Made by a program: the position numbers and the translations under genes. The notes under the pieces were generated by a model. It searched no databases. It saw only the letters and a list, made by a program, of their open reading frames with translations, and was not told where the DNA came from. From contig CM066914.1 of the NCBI GenBank assembly GCA_033964015.1, positions 21,876,234 to 21,940,233 of the forward strand: DNA of 64,000 bases, read 5' to 3'. Below, piece by piece: positions 12,265 through 25,900 of the stretch; the stretch's first letter is position 1, and every line of letters starts with the position of its first letter. This DNA comes from Scolanthus callimorphus (Eukaryota > Cnidaria > Anthozoa > Actiniaria > Edwardsiidae).

Positions 12265-12425
12265 GAGTAGATTTCGTATGACTGTAAAAAATGCCGCGAC
12301 ACGGTCGCGGTTGTGGCACGGAACCTGTCCTGCTACAGACACGGAATGAAATCGCGTAGTAGCGGCACGGTCGCGGCGCGGCACAACTTTGCCGCCGCAC
12401 TTTCACAGTAATACGAAATCAGCTC
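12265..12425. mobile_element. TA-flanked MITE with CGCGGCACGG repeats
   Basis: GAGTAGATTTCGTATGACTG at the left and TACGAAATCAGCTC at the right are flanked by TA. The interior has repeated CGCGGCACGG-like motifs, which also fill the longer relative at 24605-24995. Confidence 0.65.
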
Positions 12426-12763
12426 TATATGTAAAATCGAAATGATATTCCGTAAATTGATATTCCGAAATGATCGATATTCCTTGTGTGGTGGACTGCC
12501 GATAGTATGTATCGTATGTATTTCTCTTGAACTACAGACTACAGACTGGAATGGTCGATTCCACATGTAATGAAGCACGGAGGTGTCGTTACTTTTACCA
12601 TCAGCAGAAAGGGTTACAATGAGGCGAGCTCCAAGAAAGCACGCAACATTTCCAAGGTGGGAACGTGCGCTAATGCGGTCTACCAGTGCAAAGAATAATC
12701 ACATAAATAGCGGCCCTAAAATTCTCCCGAGTTTCTCTGCCGGGAAACTCCACGGGAACTAAC

Positions 12764-12909
12764 TTACTTATTATTCTCTTGTACAACGCCCATGGATAAG
12801 GAAGCTAACGCAGACACTGTTTCGGCTTCCTCTTTCTCGCGCTCTTGTGCCTCGACCATAGACGCGTTTATCTGGGTGGCGGCCCTTTTCACCGAGTTCC
12901 AGTAACGAC
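12764..12909 (-). CDS. HDAC4: HDAC exon 22 (C-terminus, export signal)
   Basis: Encodes [12 protein letters not shown] through [16 protein letters not shown] and ends in TAA at 12764-12766. The matching segment in vertebrate class IIa HDACs is the C-terminal nuclear export signal. The acceptor CTCAG sits just above 12909, and the phase joins exon 21 as Q-S-R-Y-W. Confidence 0.93.
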
Positions 12910-15900
12910 CTGAGCACAGAAACACGGCATCGATCACATGGAATATACAAGCGGCCACAAAGTGAGGACAAGAGCCATTCCATTTGAGGGTATTTACCGT
13001 TTGCGCCATGGACCTCCCTCACCTCCAAGACAGGGGAGAGAGAGAAGGGGGATGGGGGGCGTCCGAGGGGGTCATGAAAAGGTCTACGTAGACGTTACTA
13101 GATTTAAATGAATATTTATAGCAGGGTGTCCAAATTTAAGGCAGGTCCTATGAAGAGTTTAGCTGCAGGAGCTGCTCGTGGAACTAGGGAATACACCTAA
13201 TTCAATAAACGTCGCTTTGGTATTTGATAGTTAAGCGCGGAATACAATACGATTCTTTGTTGAGGAGTGACCACCAAATAATGGGTTTCAATGACCAAAG
13301 ACCAATTTCCAAAGCAACCTTTTTGAAATAGGTGTAGCCTCCTCAATAAATGTTGAAACTCGGAGAGCCAATAAAACGCAAACTGAAAAACGTGCACACC
13401 GACATTTCCGTCCCAACGCATCCACGTTAGCGAGACAGTTAGTACGGAGGAGTTGAAGTAATCTACTCACTTTGTATATTTATTGTCTTTTCTAAAACAG
13501 CTACAGCGTTTTCATTGGGTGGTCTCGTCAGACTTTCCTTTGGAACTTCGGGAAGCTGCAGGGAAAAAACAAATGTTATTTTAAAGTTACACATCAAGCT
13601 GCTACATTTTGGCAGGTAACACAACTTTCCTTAGAATTATGATGGCCAAATGTGTTCCCATAGGGATGAATCTGATTATAAATCAATCACTTTCGCTTCA
13701 TAGCTAAATCTCTAGTTCTCTAGAGGTCGAAACACTTGCCCCAGATAGGGTACCATTTTGGATAAAAGAAGCCATGAGAAATACCAGAGGAGAAGACGAA
13801 ATGATTGGTCAGTGCCTATTGGTGAACAACAATGAACGATTCAAGCTAAAATGCACGCGCGCGCTGCATGTCGGTAGATGTGGGACATTTGTCGAACAAA
13901 CTGTTAAAAAAGCGCGCGCTGCATTCTGGTAGTTGTGGGACACGGCTTGGGCATCTCTGAACAAAGAAGAGCGTTTGCCGCATAGAATCCAATTAAACAG
14001 AGTTTTGGGTGGGGTTTTTCTCAGGAGTGCCTAGGTTGTTATTTTAGTTCCGGGCTTGGATACGCCCCTGCCGGTATTTACCTTCTCGCACTGTAGAGCT
14101 CTCATGCAAGCCTCAGCGGCGTCACACAACGATGGCAGACTGTACCCTCCCTCCAAAGCCATGACAAGTCGGCCATCGGCGAGATCCATGAGCTGTTTTG
14201 TCAGCTGGGCGAAACCTAGGAAAACAAAACTAGAGTCATTTGCTGAATATTGGGTCTGGCATCATCGTTTGAGAATCCATGCAAGTGGTGGGCACGTTAT
14301 TGACGGGCGAGACCCTTCGATTAAATTCGAATCAATTATCTTTGTTTCTAGATGGTTATTTCGAGATTTCTATGCGCATTCTACTACTAATATCGAAGGT
14401 AAACAATAACAGACAGGGCATTTCTGCAGAAACCCACTTATGGGAAAGTTGATGTTTTCATATGAAAGGCATGGGAAGTGTTCGGATTGCGTTTATATAG
14501 TATATTCCATGTAAACATGTCTTTATTCATTTTATGCGACGACGTGCTAATAAACCTTCATCATTATTATTATTCCCATGGATAACGATGGATACCCACT
14601 GGAAATCGGAACACTTCCCATACTTTTACCATGGAGAAAGTCAGCTTTCCCACGAATAGGTTTCTGTAGAAATTTCCTGTGGCAGGAGTGGCTGTTTAGG
14701 GCTCTTTAATGTTGTGAATAAATGAAATTAGGAAACATGATACCCCAGCAGCCTATATCAACTAATTATACGAAACATGATGCCCTACATTATCTGAGTC
14801 TGACGTGACCTTTGACCTCCACCACAAAGTTAGTATACACCCTCTAAAAAAACGGCTAATTCGGTCCCTCCTATACTACTCAGAGCTCCCAGCTCGTCAC
14901 TATGTCCCATTTGAGGATGCGCATGCATGCGCGAGATTTAATACAGAGCCGCTGAGAGAAAGACCTTTCAGCGCATGCTCCAACGATCAAAATCAACCAA
15001 TCAGCGACGGCCCTCAAATGGATGTCCCCAGAGTCTCCCCTGCGAGCAGACGTGCTGGGGAGCTCTGGGTACGAGAATGTTTGCTGATTGGCTGACTTTA
15101 AACGTTGGGGCATGCGCAGAAATGTCTTCCTTTCAACGGCTCTGTATCAAATATCGCGCATGCGTCAATGAAAGTCAAAAGAGCCAACCCCCGCAACGTT
15201 ACGAGTCGGGGAGCTGTGGGCACGCTGTATTCTAACCAATCAGAAAAACTGTACTCACAGGCGGCGGATACTTTGTAACCTCCGAGTTGCGGCGAATGCC
15301 CGGCGGCGGCGTCAAATCCGCACGACACTAGTATGATATCGGGCTGAAACTCTTTAGCTATTGGCATCACCACGGAGCGGAAGGCTGCGAAGTACTCGGG
15401 ATCTCCATACGATGGATCTGAGTAAGAAAATGTTGTAAGTCAGGGCATAATCTGAGGTGAAAACACGCTCGAAAGACCCAGCGCTATCGTTCCAGGCCGC
15501 AAAAACCCACGGAAGCTCTGATGAAGTTGCAGCTGTGTCAGATAACACGCGACCCAGAGCATTCAAAACATGGAGTGGCTTTTAGCAGTTGGTCTGCGTA
15601 GTCTATCAAACTGTGTGAGCCAAAACAAAACCTCTTGCCCAGTTTTGCCTAGTGCAGTGGATTGGCCAGGGAAGCCAAGCTACTGCACTGGGCAAGGATC
15701 TGATTGGCTCAAACGGTTCGCATTGATTGACAACGAAGAAACGCCGAACTGACGAACTCCAATAGCTGATAACGGTGAGGTCGCGTGACACCTTAAACAA
15801 CTGTAAAGCGATTATAAACTGAAGAAACGGGATATTTTGCCAAACACAGTATTGAGTCATGGCCTTTCTTTCGTTTGACTAACACAGCAACTAGACATCG

Positions 15901-18900
15901 CTGTACGAATGTAGAGAATGAAGCCATAAAAAATCTTTACGCTTGCCACTGAATTTAGATAATTATTAACATCACTGAAACGTGTAGATGTGTCAACATG
16001 ATATAACGATTTATAGGGGAAGTGTCAGGGCTGCGAGACGCTGTGGTCTATCAACGTCGTCCCCAGGGGGAGGCTGTCACGTGGGGGGAGGCTGAGTCAC
16101 GTGACCGTTTCGAAAGGACAACCTCGTTCCCGTGTCTTCAAACAGTGGTCATGTGACTCAGCCTCCCCCAGGGTCTTGTGCTCGACCAACCGCCATCTTG
16201 AAAATTACCCACAAGACCCTGGGGACGAGGTTGGGGGTCTATGGAAGAGAGGAGCTTAAATTAGACATACCGAGTCCACCAGACCAGGCAACGTTGACGT
16301 TGAATCCAACACCTATGCCGGCACCACACTAAAAAGTACCATTAAAGAAGGAACATTAAATCAAACAACATATAGCCCAAAGGTGCCGAAAATGCCGAAC
16401 GTAACTATGACCACTTCAGGAGTAATGCAGACTACAGGATCTGATCCTGATGAAATGAAAAATTTATGGAACCCTGTTTTAGCAAAATGATATCCTGGTC
16501 CAATTTCGTCTCGGACATACTTCGTTTCTCCATTCCAGAAGTATACCAGGAGTCTCTTACAGCTAAAACTGTTGCGCTCGGAATTTCAGTTTTCTGTCCC
16601 GCCAGTCAAATCATCGAAACCAATTTGCCTAGTGCAGTCCACAGGCTTTTCGTCGCGACGGAAAGCTACTCGACTGCACCAGGCGAAACTGGGCAACTAC
16701 CCAAGTGGCTGAAATGGTTCGACTGGCGGAATAGAAGAACCCGAAATGCTAAACCCAAAGCAAAGTTTTAAAAAGACGCAGCGCGAAACAACAGCCTTAT
16801 CTATATAGAATTCGAGGACAATAGGAATCCATTACTTTCAAGTTTCTAGGAGCTTGACAGTGACCACCCTCAGTGTCTCTGCTTTGGCTGCTAGGCTGCC
16901 AGTGGCTCCGATGAGACCCAGAGTAATTCAGCTTACGGGCTGTATTGAATGATAAAAGTACACTGATGACAGGAACTCACCTCTTCTGACTTCCCCGTCC
17001 CGGGAAAGAAGGTCCCGTCGTCATGGCGATGGATAGAGATGTACAAGACATGAGGGTCGTCGTAGAACATCTGCTGCGTGCCGTTACCATGGTGAATATC
17101 CTGGTGATCGACAGGCTCCAATTAGTACAGATGATGATAATGATGATGATACTGATTAAACTCATCGTGTGATAAGTTGGGGTTAGGTACCGGTGCGCAT
17201 GCAGGTCGCTCGACCAAGCGCACCCGAGGAACCATGACAAGCGGGCCACAACTCCCCTCCTAATGAAATGTCGAGTCAATCAATGTTAGGGCTGGGTTAC
17301 ACACGAGCGCAAGCAAAAGCGCACGGCGCAAGCTCAAGGAAAGTGTAAATCACAGCGACGCAAGCGCAAGTTCAATATCAACATTAATAATTAGTTTACC
17401 TGCGCTTGTGTTCGTTTGATTTATACTAGACGCAAGCACACGCGCAACGCAACGCAACGTCTCGATTTTCTTGTGCTTGCGTTCTAGTGTGAACCACATA
17501 AGGGAAATGTATGAGTTTGATATCCTTCACTTGCGTCTGCGCTTGCGTTCGCGTGTAAAGCAGCCCTTAGACATGTCATGAAGGACCTATCCCGAATTCT
17601 GACACACTGATTCCAAGCGATAGTAGATTTCATAGCATAATCGCCGATCACGAGCCATTCTTAATGCAAATTGAGAAGAAATTCTATTGTCTAAGATCAC
17701 TTACATTCGGAAAAGCTCGTGAGTATTTACGTTTTAGTACTCTCAAAATAACCATCGCAAACAGGTTTATTGTGGAAAACGTTTCGTACCTTTTCTGGTC
17801 AATAAAATGGCGACCGAGTTAGATTCCTTGACGGCGAGAGCTGCTCAACCACCATAATGACCGGTGAAAATGTTTAGATGTAACAAGAAGATAGATGTAA
17901 CAGATCGCTTTAATTAATCTCCCGGTTCGCACTTACCCAATCTACAATAAGAACTCGCTCTATTGACATCTTCAGTCGAAGTAATCTCGCAGCAATGGCG
18001 ATGTTGTTAAAGTAGCAAACCCCCTGTATTATGATAAAAAGACGGGTTTAGTGAAATAAACACTTTGAGATGTTACATTTGAACATTTGAACTGTACAGC
18101 TCCATGGGCTATAGGACTCACATGGCTTGGTGAGCTTCTGCGTGGTGTCCCGGTGGTCTGACTATGGCCATTCCATTCTATAGGGATAGGGGAAGTGTTA
18201 GTCTGATGAATTCTCCTTTAGCAATAGAAAATTAGGTAAGAGCAAGAGTCAATTACTATACTAAGAGTAAATCACTATCATATGATTTGGGGATAAACTC
18301 TCTTATTTCTTTAGCCTTATAGTTATACAGTATGAATACAGTACCTTGATTTCTTGCGAAGCTACTTTATATGCCAGTTCCACAACACAACCAACTGCCT
18401 GTAAAACAATCAAAATCATGATTAAGTAGAATAAGCAACAGTTATTGTTTGGAGGGGGGACAATAGAAAAATGTATGACAGCATTATGCTTGGTTGCATA
18501 CCATTCTGGCGGCATTAGCACTGTGAATCTCGTTCCATATCGTGTCTCCATCAACCTACATAAACAAAACGTCATTCATTAGCCACAGTAACAATTGATC
18601 AATAAATTAGAAGTAAATAAACAGTATCACTATCTTATACCCCATTCACACCGGCACAAATAGTTTAAAAGTAGTTTAATTAAACTGGTTTAAATCCTAA
18701 TCTCCCAAGAGAAGACAGTTCCAAGGACAAACTGAACAGACTGGACTGTACATGTTTCTAACTGATCATTTAGCTGGTAACAGTTTATCACGTTAAGAAC
18801 TTGGCATGATATGAGGCGAAGAAGAACCTTGTTTAACTAAACATGGTTTTGGCGTGAATGGGGCTTTAGCTGGTAACAGTTTATCACGTTAAGAAACTTG

Positions 18901-21900
18901 GCATGATATGAGGCGAAGAAGAACCTTGTTTAACTAAACATGATGTTGGCGTGAATGGGGCTTTAGACTTTCACAGGAACACGTAAATACTCACCCCCAT
19001 CCCACCACAAGGAAGAGTGCTGAAGCACTTTAAAGTAGTGACCGTCCCTGAAAGAGAGAAATAGAGAATACAGCAAATCAAACGCTAATGTTGGAACGAA
19101 TATTTTTTACACCTAAAGTCGTTGTTTAGCGCATTTGCAAAACACCGCTTTGGGTTTGGGATTTTGGTTTGTTCTTGTTTCGCCTAGTGCAGTTAAAGCG
19201 GACTGTCACGGTACGCGCATGCTCGACCAAAGACCGCCGATCCCATAACTATCATTCAAAACGGGATTCCCTGTTTAAATAAACCAATCACGGGACACTT
19301 CGTTTTCGCGGGAAAGTACCCACGCCCCGCGCGACGTCGCCTCAGGGAAAACATAATTTGGAGTTCATTCGTCAGGAGGCGACATTATGTAAGTTTTTAG
19401 GGGTTTTTAGGCAAATGAGCTGCAAAATCGTTGTCTGAGGTGAAGATACCGTAGCCCTTGAACAATTTCCATGTCTCGTGGACCCTTTTCGATATCCAGA
19501 TCCTGCTTTTATTGTGTTCCCAAGCCATTTTGGCGTAAGGACGACCTCGATTAGGCCTTTCTTGTTGGGCAGCCATCAGTGAAAATGACGCTCGAGTCTC
19601 ATTCAATTTAAAACGACAAACATATTGCATCGACTCCAAAATTTGGTCACGATACTAAGGAGATCTCAGGAGAGAATACCCGTTAAGAATTAAGGGTAGA
19701 TGGACCCCGAAACAACAAGATTTGAACGGATTCTACCAGCGTAATTCCTCCCTCTCACAGCCATCGTTCCGGCCCGGACCAAAGTGATCAAAATTCGCAC
19801 ATGCGCGTACCGTGACAGTCCCGCTTTAAATGGCTTTCCGTCGCGATCGACGAAAACCCAGTCGACTGCACTAGGCGAAACATCGCAAGAACCTGATTGG
19901 CTTAGATTGTTTGACTGGTGGGACAGAAAAAGCCAAAACAAACCACGTTGTAAAAATTCACAACGCGAAACAACGGTTTTGGCTATAAGTTATTCATTGC
20001 CAAGTAAACCCAGGAGACCATTCCTCTCAAGACATTCCCCTTCAAAGACTACTGTAATGACAAAACTTGACACTGGAATCTTTTTCACTCCCGACCCGAA
20101 TTTGATCTGAGTCTCTCGTATAAGCTCATTTCCGCATTTGCAGTTGAAAGTAGAGGTGGATCAATGACACTTAATAGCGACTCGAAAATTCAAAGTAACG
20201 ATTTCTATTTTTAGCACAAAACAAGGATGCGCCATCTCATGGACCTTGTGAGAGATGAGACTCCGTTAAACTGGGTTCCTGTTTATATACATATGATCGC
20301 TCTGACAAGGAGTTTTCTTTCAAACTGGCACCCAAGCTGGATGCGCAATTATATTAACAAGAATGCTTTCTTACCATCTTCAGCTTTGGTCCGACACTGT
20401 GTGCTTCCCCCAAACAACATCGTGTGCTGTTCACTAGAATTCAAAAGAGAAACATTTTATTTAATCAATAACCTGCATAGTTATCCTCGTCTCAGCTTCT
20501 GGTAAGTTTCTCATCAACTGAATTTTCCCGCCATTTTTGGCGCGCGTGCGTGCGACTAAGGAAGCCCGCGAAGTCTGTGTGAGGAAAGTCCCGCCACTTA
20601 CGGCGCGCGTGCGTGCGACACAGGAAGACCACAACACATATTTTACTGCATATTTTACTAAGCTATGAATTTGAAGATACTGAGTCTACTTAGTGCGAAA
20701 TTTGAGGAATTAAAAGGGTTCAGCCACATATTGAAATAATAATACTTGACTGTAAAGCTAAAGAACAGGTTTCAAATTGTTTTAGTACCTAAACGTTTCT
20801 GTCGCAAGGCGACGGGTTCTTTGCCCGTACAGCTGAACAAATATCTATAAACTACTTATTTCTTTCTGTTTTTAAAACGTGTAGAAATGAAACGCAAAAA
20901 GAAACAGCACGTCTTACCTGTGAACAGTCAAGATCTCAGCGAAGCTTGCTTTTCGAGGTCGCACCCGCTGAAACAAGAACAGCAAAAAACGTTATCAAGC
21001 GCCAGTACTGGGCCTGTAAACAGCCTTGTTTTCATCCCTGGATTTGTTTTGGGTGTTGTAATGGCCGGGGGTTCAACTCCTCGGCCATCACCCACGCGAG
21101 TAACCAACATGTTTGCCTTCCGGTCAATTGAACTCCTAACCGCTTCTTGAATTAAGTAATTTTGTTTCTTTTCGGTACGTGTCTGAGAAACAGTTGGGAT
21201 CACTCAGTGCATTGCCACATCTTTTAACCTTTTAAGATACCTTCATGTCGAGAAGAAAGATGTGTGGAAATGGAAACTATTACCACTATCAAAGCTCAGG
21301 TGACAACATTTGACAACTGGTAACAACATTTTTGTTGATTGGAATATTTTCATTTGATCAAAACTTTCTTCATAAAATCCATTGAACATAAAACCCTGCC
21401 TTTCAAGGAGCTAGAAAAACGCGCGCTCCATGTACGCAGACCGTCTATGACAAGGGCGGATTCAGGGGGCAAAGGGGGGCCCCCTCCTTTTTCGGGAGAT
21501 TTTCTCATACATTTACTGTATTTGCTGATGGAAGTTTTCAATTTTTGGTCCCTATATTATCACTATCCAGCCCCCGTCTGAAATTCCTGGATCCGCCCAT
21601 GCATGAAGACATGCGGGCTCACAGGATGCGGCACAGGTGTGCTTTTTTTAAACTTGTTCACTGAATGTTTCCCAGTTACCGACATGTGGTGATGTATACA
21701 TTATAGGTGGAATCGTCCATTGCAACTATAGATAACAAGACATGATAATGCGAGGACTACATAACACTCCTTGGTTTACCTCGCACATGTTCGCCACACC
21801 AGTCTCCTGTAGCCGTGCCCAGATGCTCTGCAGTCTTCCAGGGTGCTCTGGATGCGAACTGGCGTCACCGCACGAGCACTGGTGCTTCAACATGAGGGTG

Positions 21901-22923
21901 TCGTACACGAGGCCTGTTCGACTGGATGGCGGGGACGCGGGACCTGTAGCTAAAATTGAAACTACAAATTAATATTTATCATTCAACAATATGGAAGATA
22001 ATAAGAGCGACAACGGATAGAAACTATTGGAATCACATGCCAGCTAACGCCGGCATCTATTCATTACAAATTACGCGAACGGACAGATACAGGACACGGG
22101 CGTGACGAGGGGAAGCGAACGGACGCGAGGTCACAGCGAGGCTTCCCCTGGGAAGCTGCAATGGCATCTGCCACGGAACAGAGACAGATGTATATACAAC
22201 ACGAGTGCCTGGAATCAACGCAGAGACGATCTCTCCTGTCTTTATTTATCACTCTGACCACCGGTGGAAAACGTCCCCAAAAATTGACAGATGTTAGCTG
22301 CGTAGGGCCATTCCATTTTTTAGCCCCCCCCCCCCCCCCCCCCCCTACAGAAGACGTTTTCCTAGGGGGTATAGCAAAATTGCCATTTCCGAGGGGTCAA
22401 ACCAAAAGAAAGGCTCTTCCGTGGGTTTTTCCGAGGGGGTGCAATAAAAAATAGCCTCTTCCGTGGGTTTTTTCCGAGGGGGTGCAATCCAAAATAGGCT
22501 CTTTTTCTGAGGGGGTTACTAAAGAAAATGAGCTCTTCCGTAGGGGGGGTTCGGCTTAAAATGGAATGGCCCGTAGCTCTTAGCTTAGGGCCTAAAGGCG
22601 GTGTTCAACGACGTTTCGCGCAAGATGGCGGCGCTAAAAGTCCAGCTCAAAAGTAGTCGACCCGACAAGTCATTACGTACCAACAGCTGGTAACGAGACT
22701 GCTCTCATGAGCGGGCGGTGTCCTATGGAGGCACCAGGTGATGCGGTAGCCGCAGCTGACGCCCCTTGCACGTCCGCTTGGCGCAGCTGTAGTAGCTGCT
22801 GGTGCTGAAGAAGTTGCTTCTGCTTGAGTTGTTGGATCATTAGTAACTCTTGCAGCTGCTGATCCTTTAAGGATCTAGGTGAAGGCAGATCTTCTGTTGT
22901 CATGGCCTGGGTACGTTGTTGTT

Positions 22924-22954
<31 letters not shown>

Positions 22955-25900
22955 TTGTTGTTCTTTCTTGTGCAGCTGGTACGCCCTTTCCTTCTGCTCT
23001 TTCTGTTGTAGCTGCAGCAGCTCGAGGTGCTCCTTGAGAGCAGCATGCGAGGACTCCTTCTGTTGCGCGGTAAGCATGTTCCGCTTGTTGACCTGTTGCA
23101 TGATCTGATCCAGTTGCACCTGTTGGAGGTATCGAGACTGGTTCTGCAGCTGTCGTTGCTGCTGCTGTAGAAACTGCATGTGCTGTTGCTGTTGAAGTAG
23201 CTCCTGGTTTTGCTTGAGGATCTGCTGTGTCTGGAGTTGTGGGTTGTTAAGGGAGTATGTCGGAGCGGAGTACGTCTGTCGTAGAGGGGGATGACTCCTG
23301 CGAGAGGATCCAGAACCCGCCTGGGAAGCAGCCGAGTGTGGAGGTGATAGACTTGACTTCTGCATGGGCATTAACTGGTTATTCTGTGCTGGTGGCGAAC
23401 CATTCCCTGATATCACAGGGAGCCCAGACCTCGTAATCAAGGAGTTCGTTTGTAAAAGCTGACCCCCTGAAATCCCAAGCAGTTGAGCCTGTGCTTGAGC
23501 AAGTGCAATGCTTTTAAGCTGCGCCTGCTTCAATGCAGCAGCGTTAAGACTGCCTTCGTCGTCCTCTTCCATGCTATCATAGAGAGTGTCGTTCAATGAG
23601 TGGCGTAGGTCTCCATGGGAACCTTCTTTACTTAATGCATGACTTAAATACAATGGGTGGTGGCTGGCATACTGGTTGCTAAGCAGCAGCTGATTGACAT
23701 GTGAACGGTCGATGTTAGCAGCAAGTCGTGGAATGGCCTGTAGATTGGGTAGACTGTGTCCAAGTAGGGATCCAGGTGTGCCAAGCGGTGACGAGTTCTG
23801 TTCAGATAAGGAAAAACTTAGAGGAGTCTGGTTTAGAATGGCTGATAGCATTTTTAAACCGCACCGGGGGATTGAAGACCTCCCTTAAAAAGAGCCCCTC
23901 CTTGGAATTTCCACTTGTGAATCAGACCCCCTCCCCTTGAATTTCCAGGCAAAATATCCCTGGAAAATCTATTTTGGGAGAAAATGTTCCGGGAAAGTCA
24001 ACTTTTTCACCCCTCCCCCTTGGAATTTCCAAGCGCCAGGCACCCCGCCCCCCCTCCCGTGGAATTTCAACAGTCCAATACACCCTCCCCTGGAAAATTT
24101 TCCGTAGGTCCTCAACCCCCTCCGGTGCGGTTTAAAAATGCAATCAGCCAATATATTGCAAATACGTTTTCACGAACCAATGGTACCGAGAGGAACAACA
24201 ATGTTGTCAAATTATTTGTGACTTTATTACAAAAATCTTCATCAGGGCAAGTGATGAAGTGAGCAGAAAGCATTATAATAATAGAATGCACGCGACACCG
24301 CGCACGTATATTTTTCAGATATTTAAAGCTTTCCAGGAATTCATTAACAGATGCAAAATGAAGAAATAAATTACCTCACGATGCGGCGAGGCTGATACAG
24401 ACTGTGTCGGGGAGCCTGGGCTGGAGCACTCGGCCGTCTCATTTGTTGTTGTTTCCACTGAAAGATCATCACAAGCAAAACGAACGACATTAGATGTGGA
24501 GGACACAGTGTTGATCTCACAGCTACACATAACACCGCACAAACGTTTGACTAAGTTGAAGTATAAAATAGGATTCTTAGTTGTTTGAGTAGGCCACTGG
24601 TCTTACAGGGGATTTCGTATGACTGTGAAAAGTGCCACGACACGGCGCGGTATGGAACCTGGCCTACTGTATAGACACGGAACCTCGCATTTTCCGTCTC
24701 GAGGCAAGAGTTCACGGACAACCAATCAGATTGCATTGTCGCAGCAGATAAGTACTTGCCGCGACCGCGGCAAGGCACGGCAAATAATGGACGGCCAATC
24801 AAATTGCATGGTCGCGACAAGGAAATTACGGTCCTTAGAACTAGACCCAATGAAAACGCGTAGTCGCGGCGCTGCACGGTCGCGGCACGGTCGCTGCACG
24901 GTCGCTGCACGGTCGCGGCGCGGTACTAGCGCGGTACTAGCGCGGTACAGCTTTGTCACGGCACTGTTCACAGACATATGAAATCCGCTCTATTCTATAA
25001 CATTTTATTGTGAAAACCGTGTCACAGACCCTTTTAAAGGTCCTCCTAAAGTGTTGGCCTTACATGTCATGCTGCGATGCAGTCTGTTTCCATTCCTTTC
25101 TCTTCTCCTGTGTAGAAGTGGACTCCCTATGGTTCTGTGCTCGGCCACTTTGGCTTTGATGCGAGACTTCACTTTAAGGTTTGGCTCAGAGGCTGAAGAC
25201 GAAAAAGTCGCTATCTATTAACCCCTAAAATCTCTAAATGCGTTTGTGTCAGCAATGTAATCACTGTAACAAAGCACAAATTATTTGCTCAAGAGTATTA
25301 TGTCCCTTACCTGTCTTTCTTAGTGGAAAGTGACTTGTGTCCAAGTGATGGCTGCCAAGGGGTGCAAGGTTATCCCCGTCTCTGTCCAGATTTTGGCTCC
25401 TGGAAGGAAATGGCCCAAACTTGTAAGCAACAACATAATTAGTCGATGACTGCCAGTGGCATATGCAGCTTATAGGCCTGCAGGCACGGGACTGCAATGT
25501 TTTCTGGGTTCTTTGCAGGGTTTGCACTTATCTGAATGACAAGCAATCCAGGATTTTCCAGGAAGTCTTTACTTTTTTCCAGGAGTATTTATTGGGTAGC
25601 AATGCCCCCCCCCCCCCCCACCAAAAATGATATTAGTATGGAGGATGTCATAATTTGCAACCTCAAAATCAGATTCACGAAACTGACTGATTCAACCATA
25701 TTTGAGTTGAAACATTTTTCCAGGAGTTTTCCAGGATTTTCCAGGAAGGAAATGAGAATCCAGGATATTCCAGGATTTCCAGGATGCCTACGAACCCTGT
25801 CTTTGGTACAAGCACTGTACTGCATTCATGAGCTTGGCCTGTAGATTGCAAAATCCTGTTTATTTCGAGTGCTAAATAAAGATGTTGTTGTTGTTGTTGG

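Noticed and set aside
19397..19639. Transposase remnant in the TTAA element
   Set aside because: The 80-codon ORF shows no catalytic motif or recognisable similarity.
22902..23108. Cysteine-rich plus-strand ORF
   Set aside because: The poly-Cys run is the complement of the HDAC polyglutamine codons in another frame.
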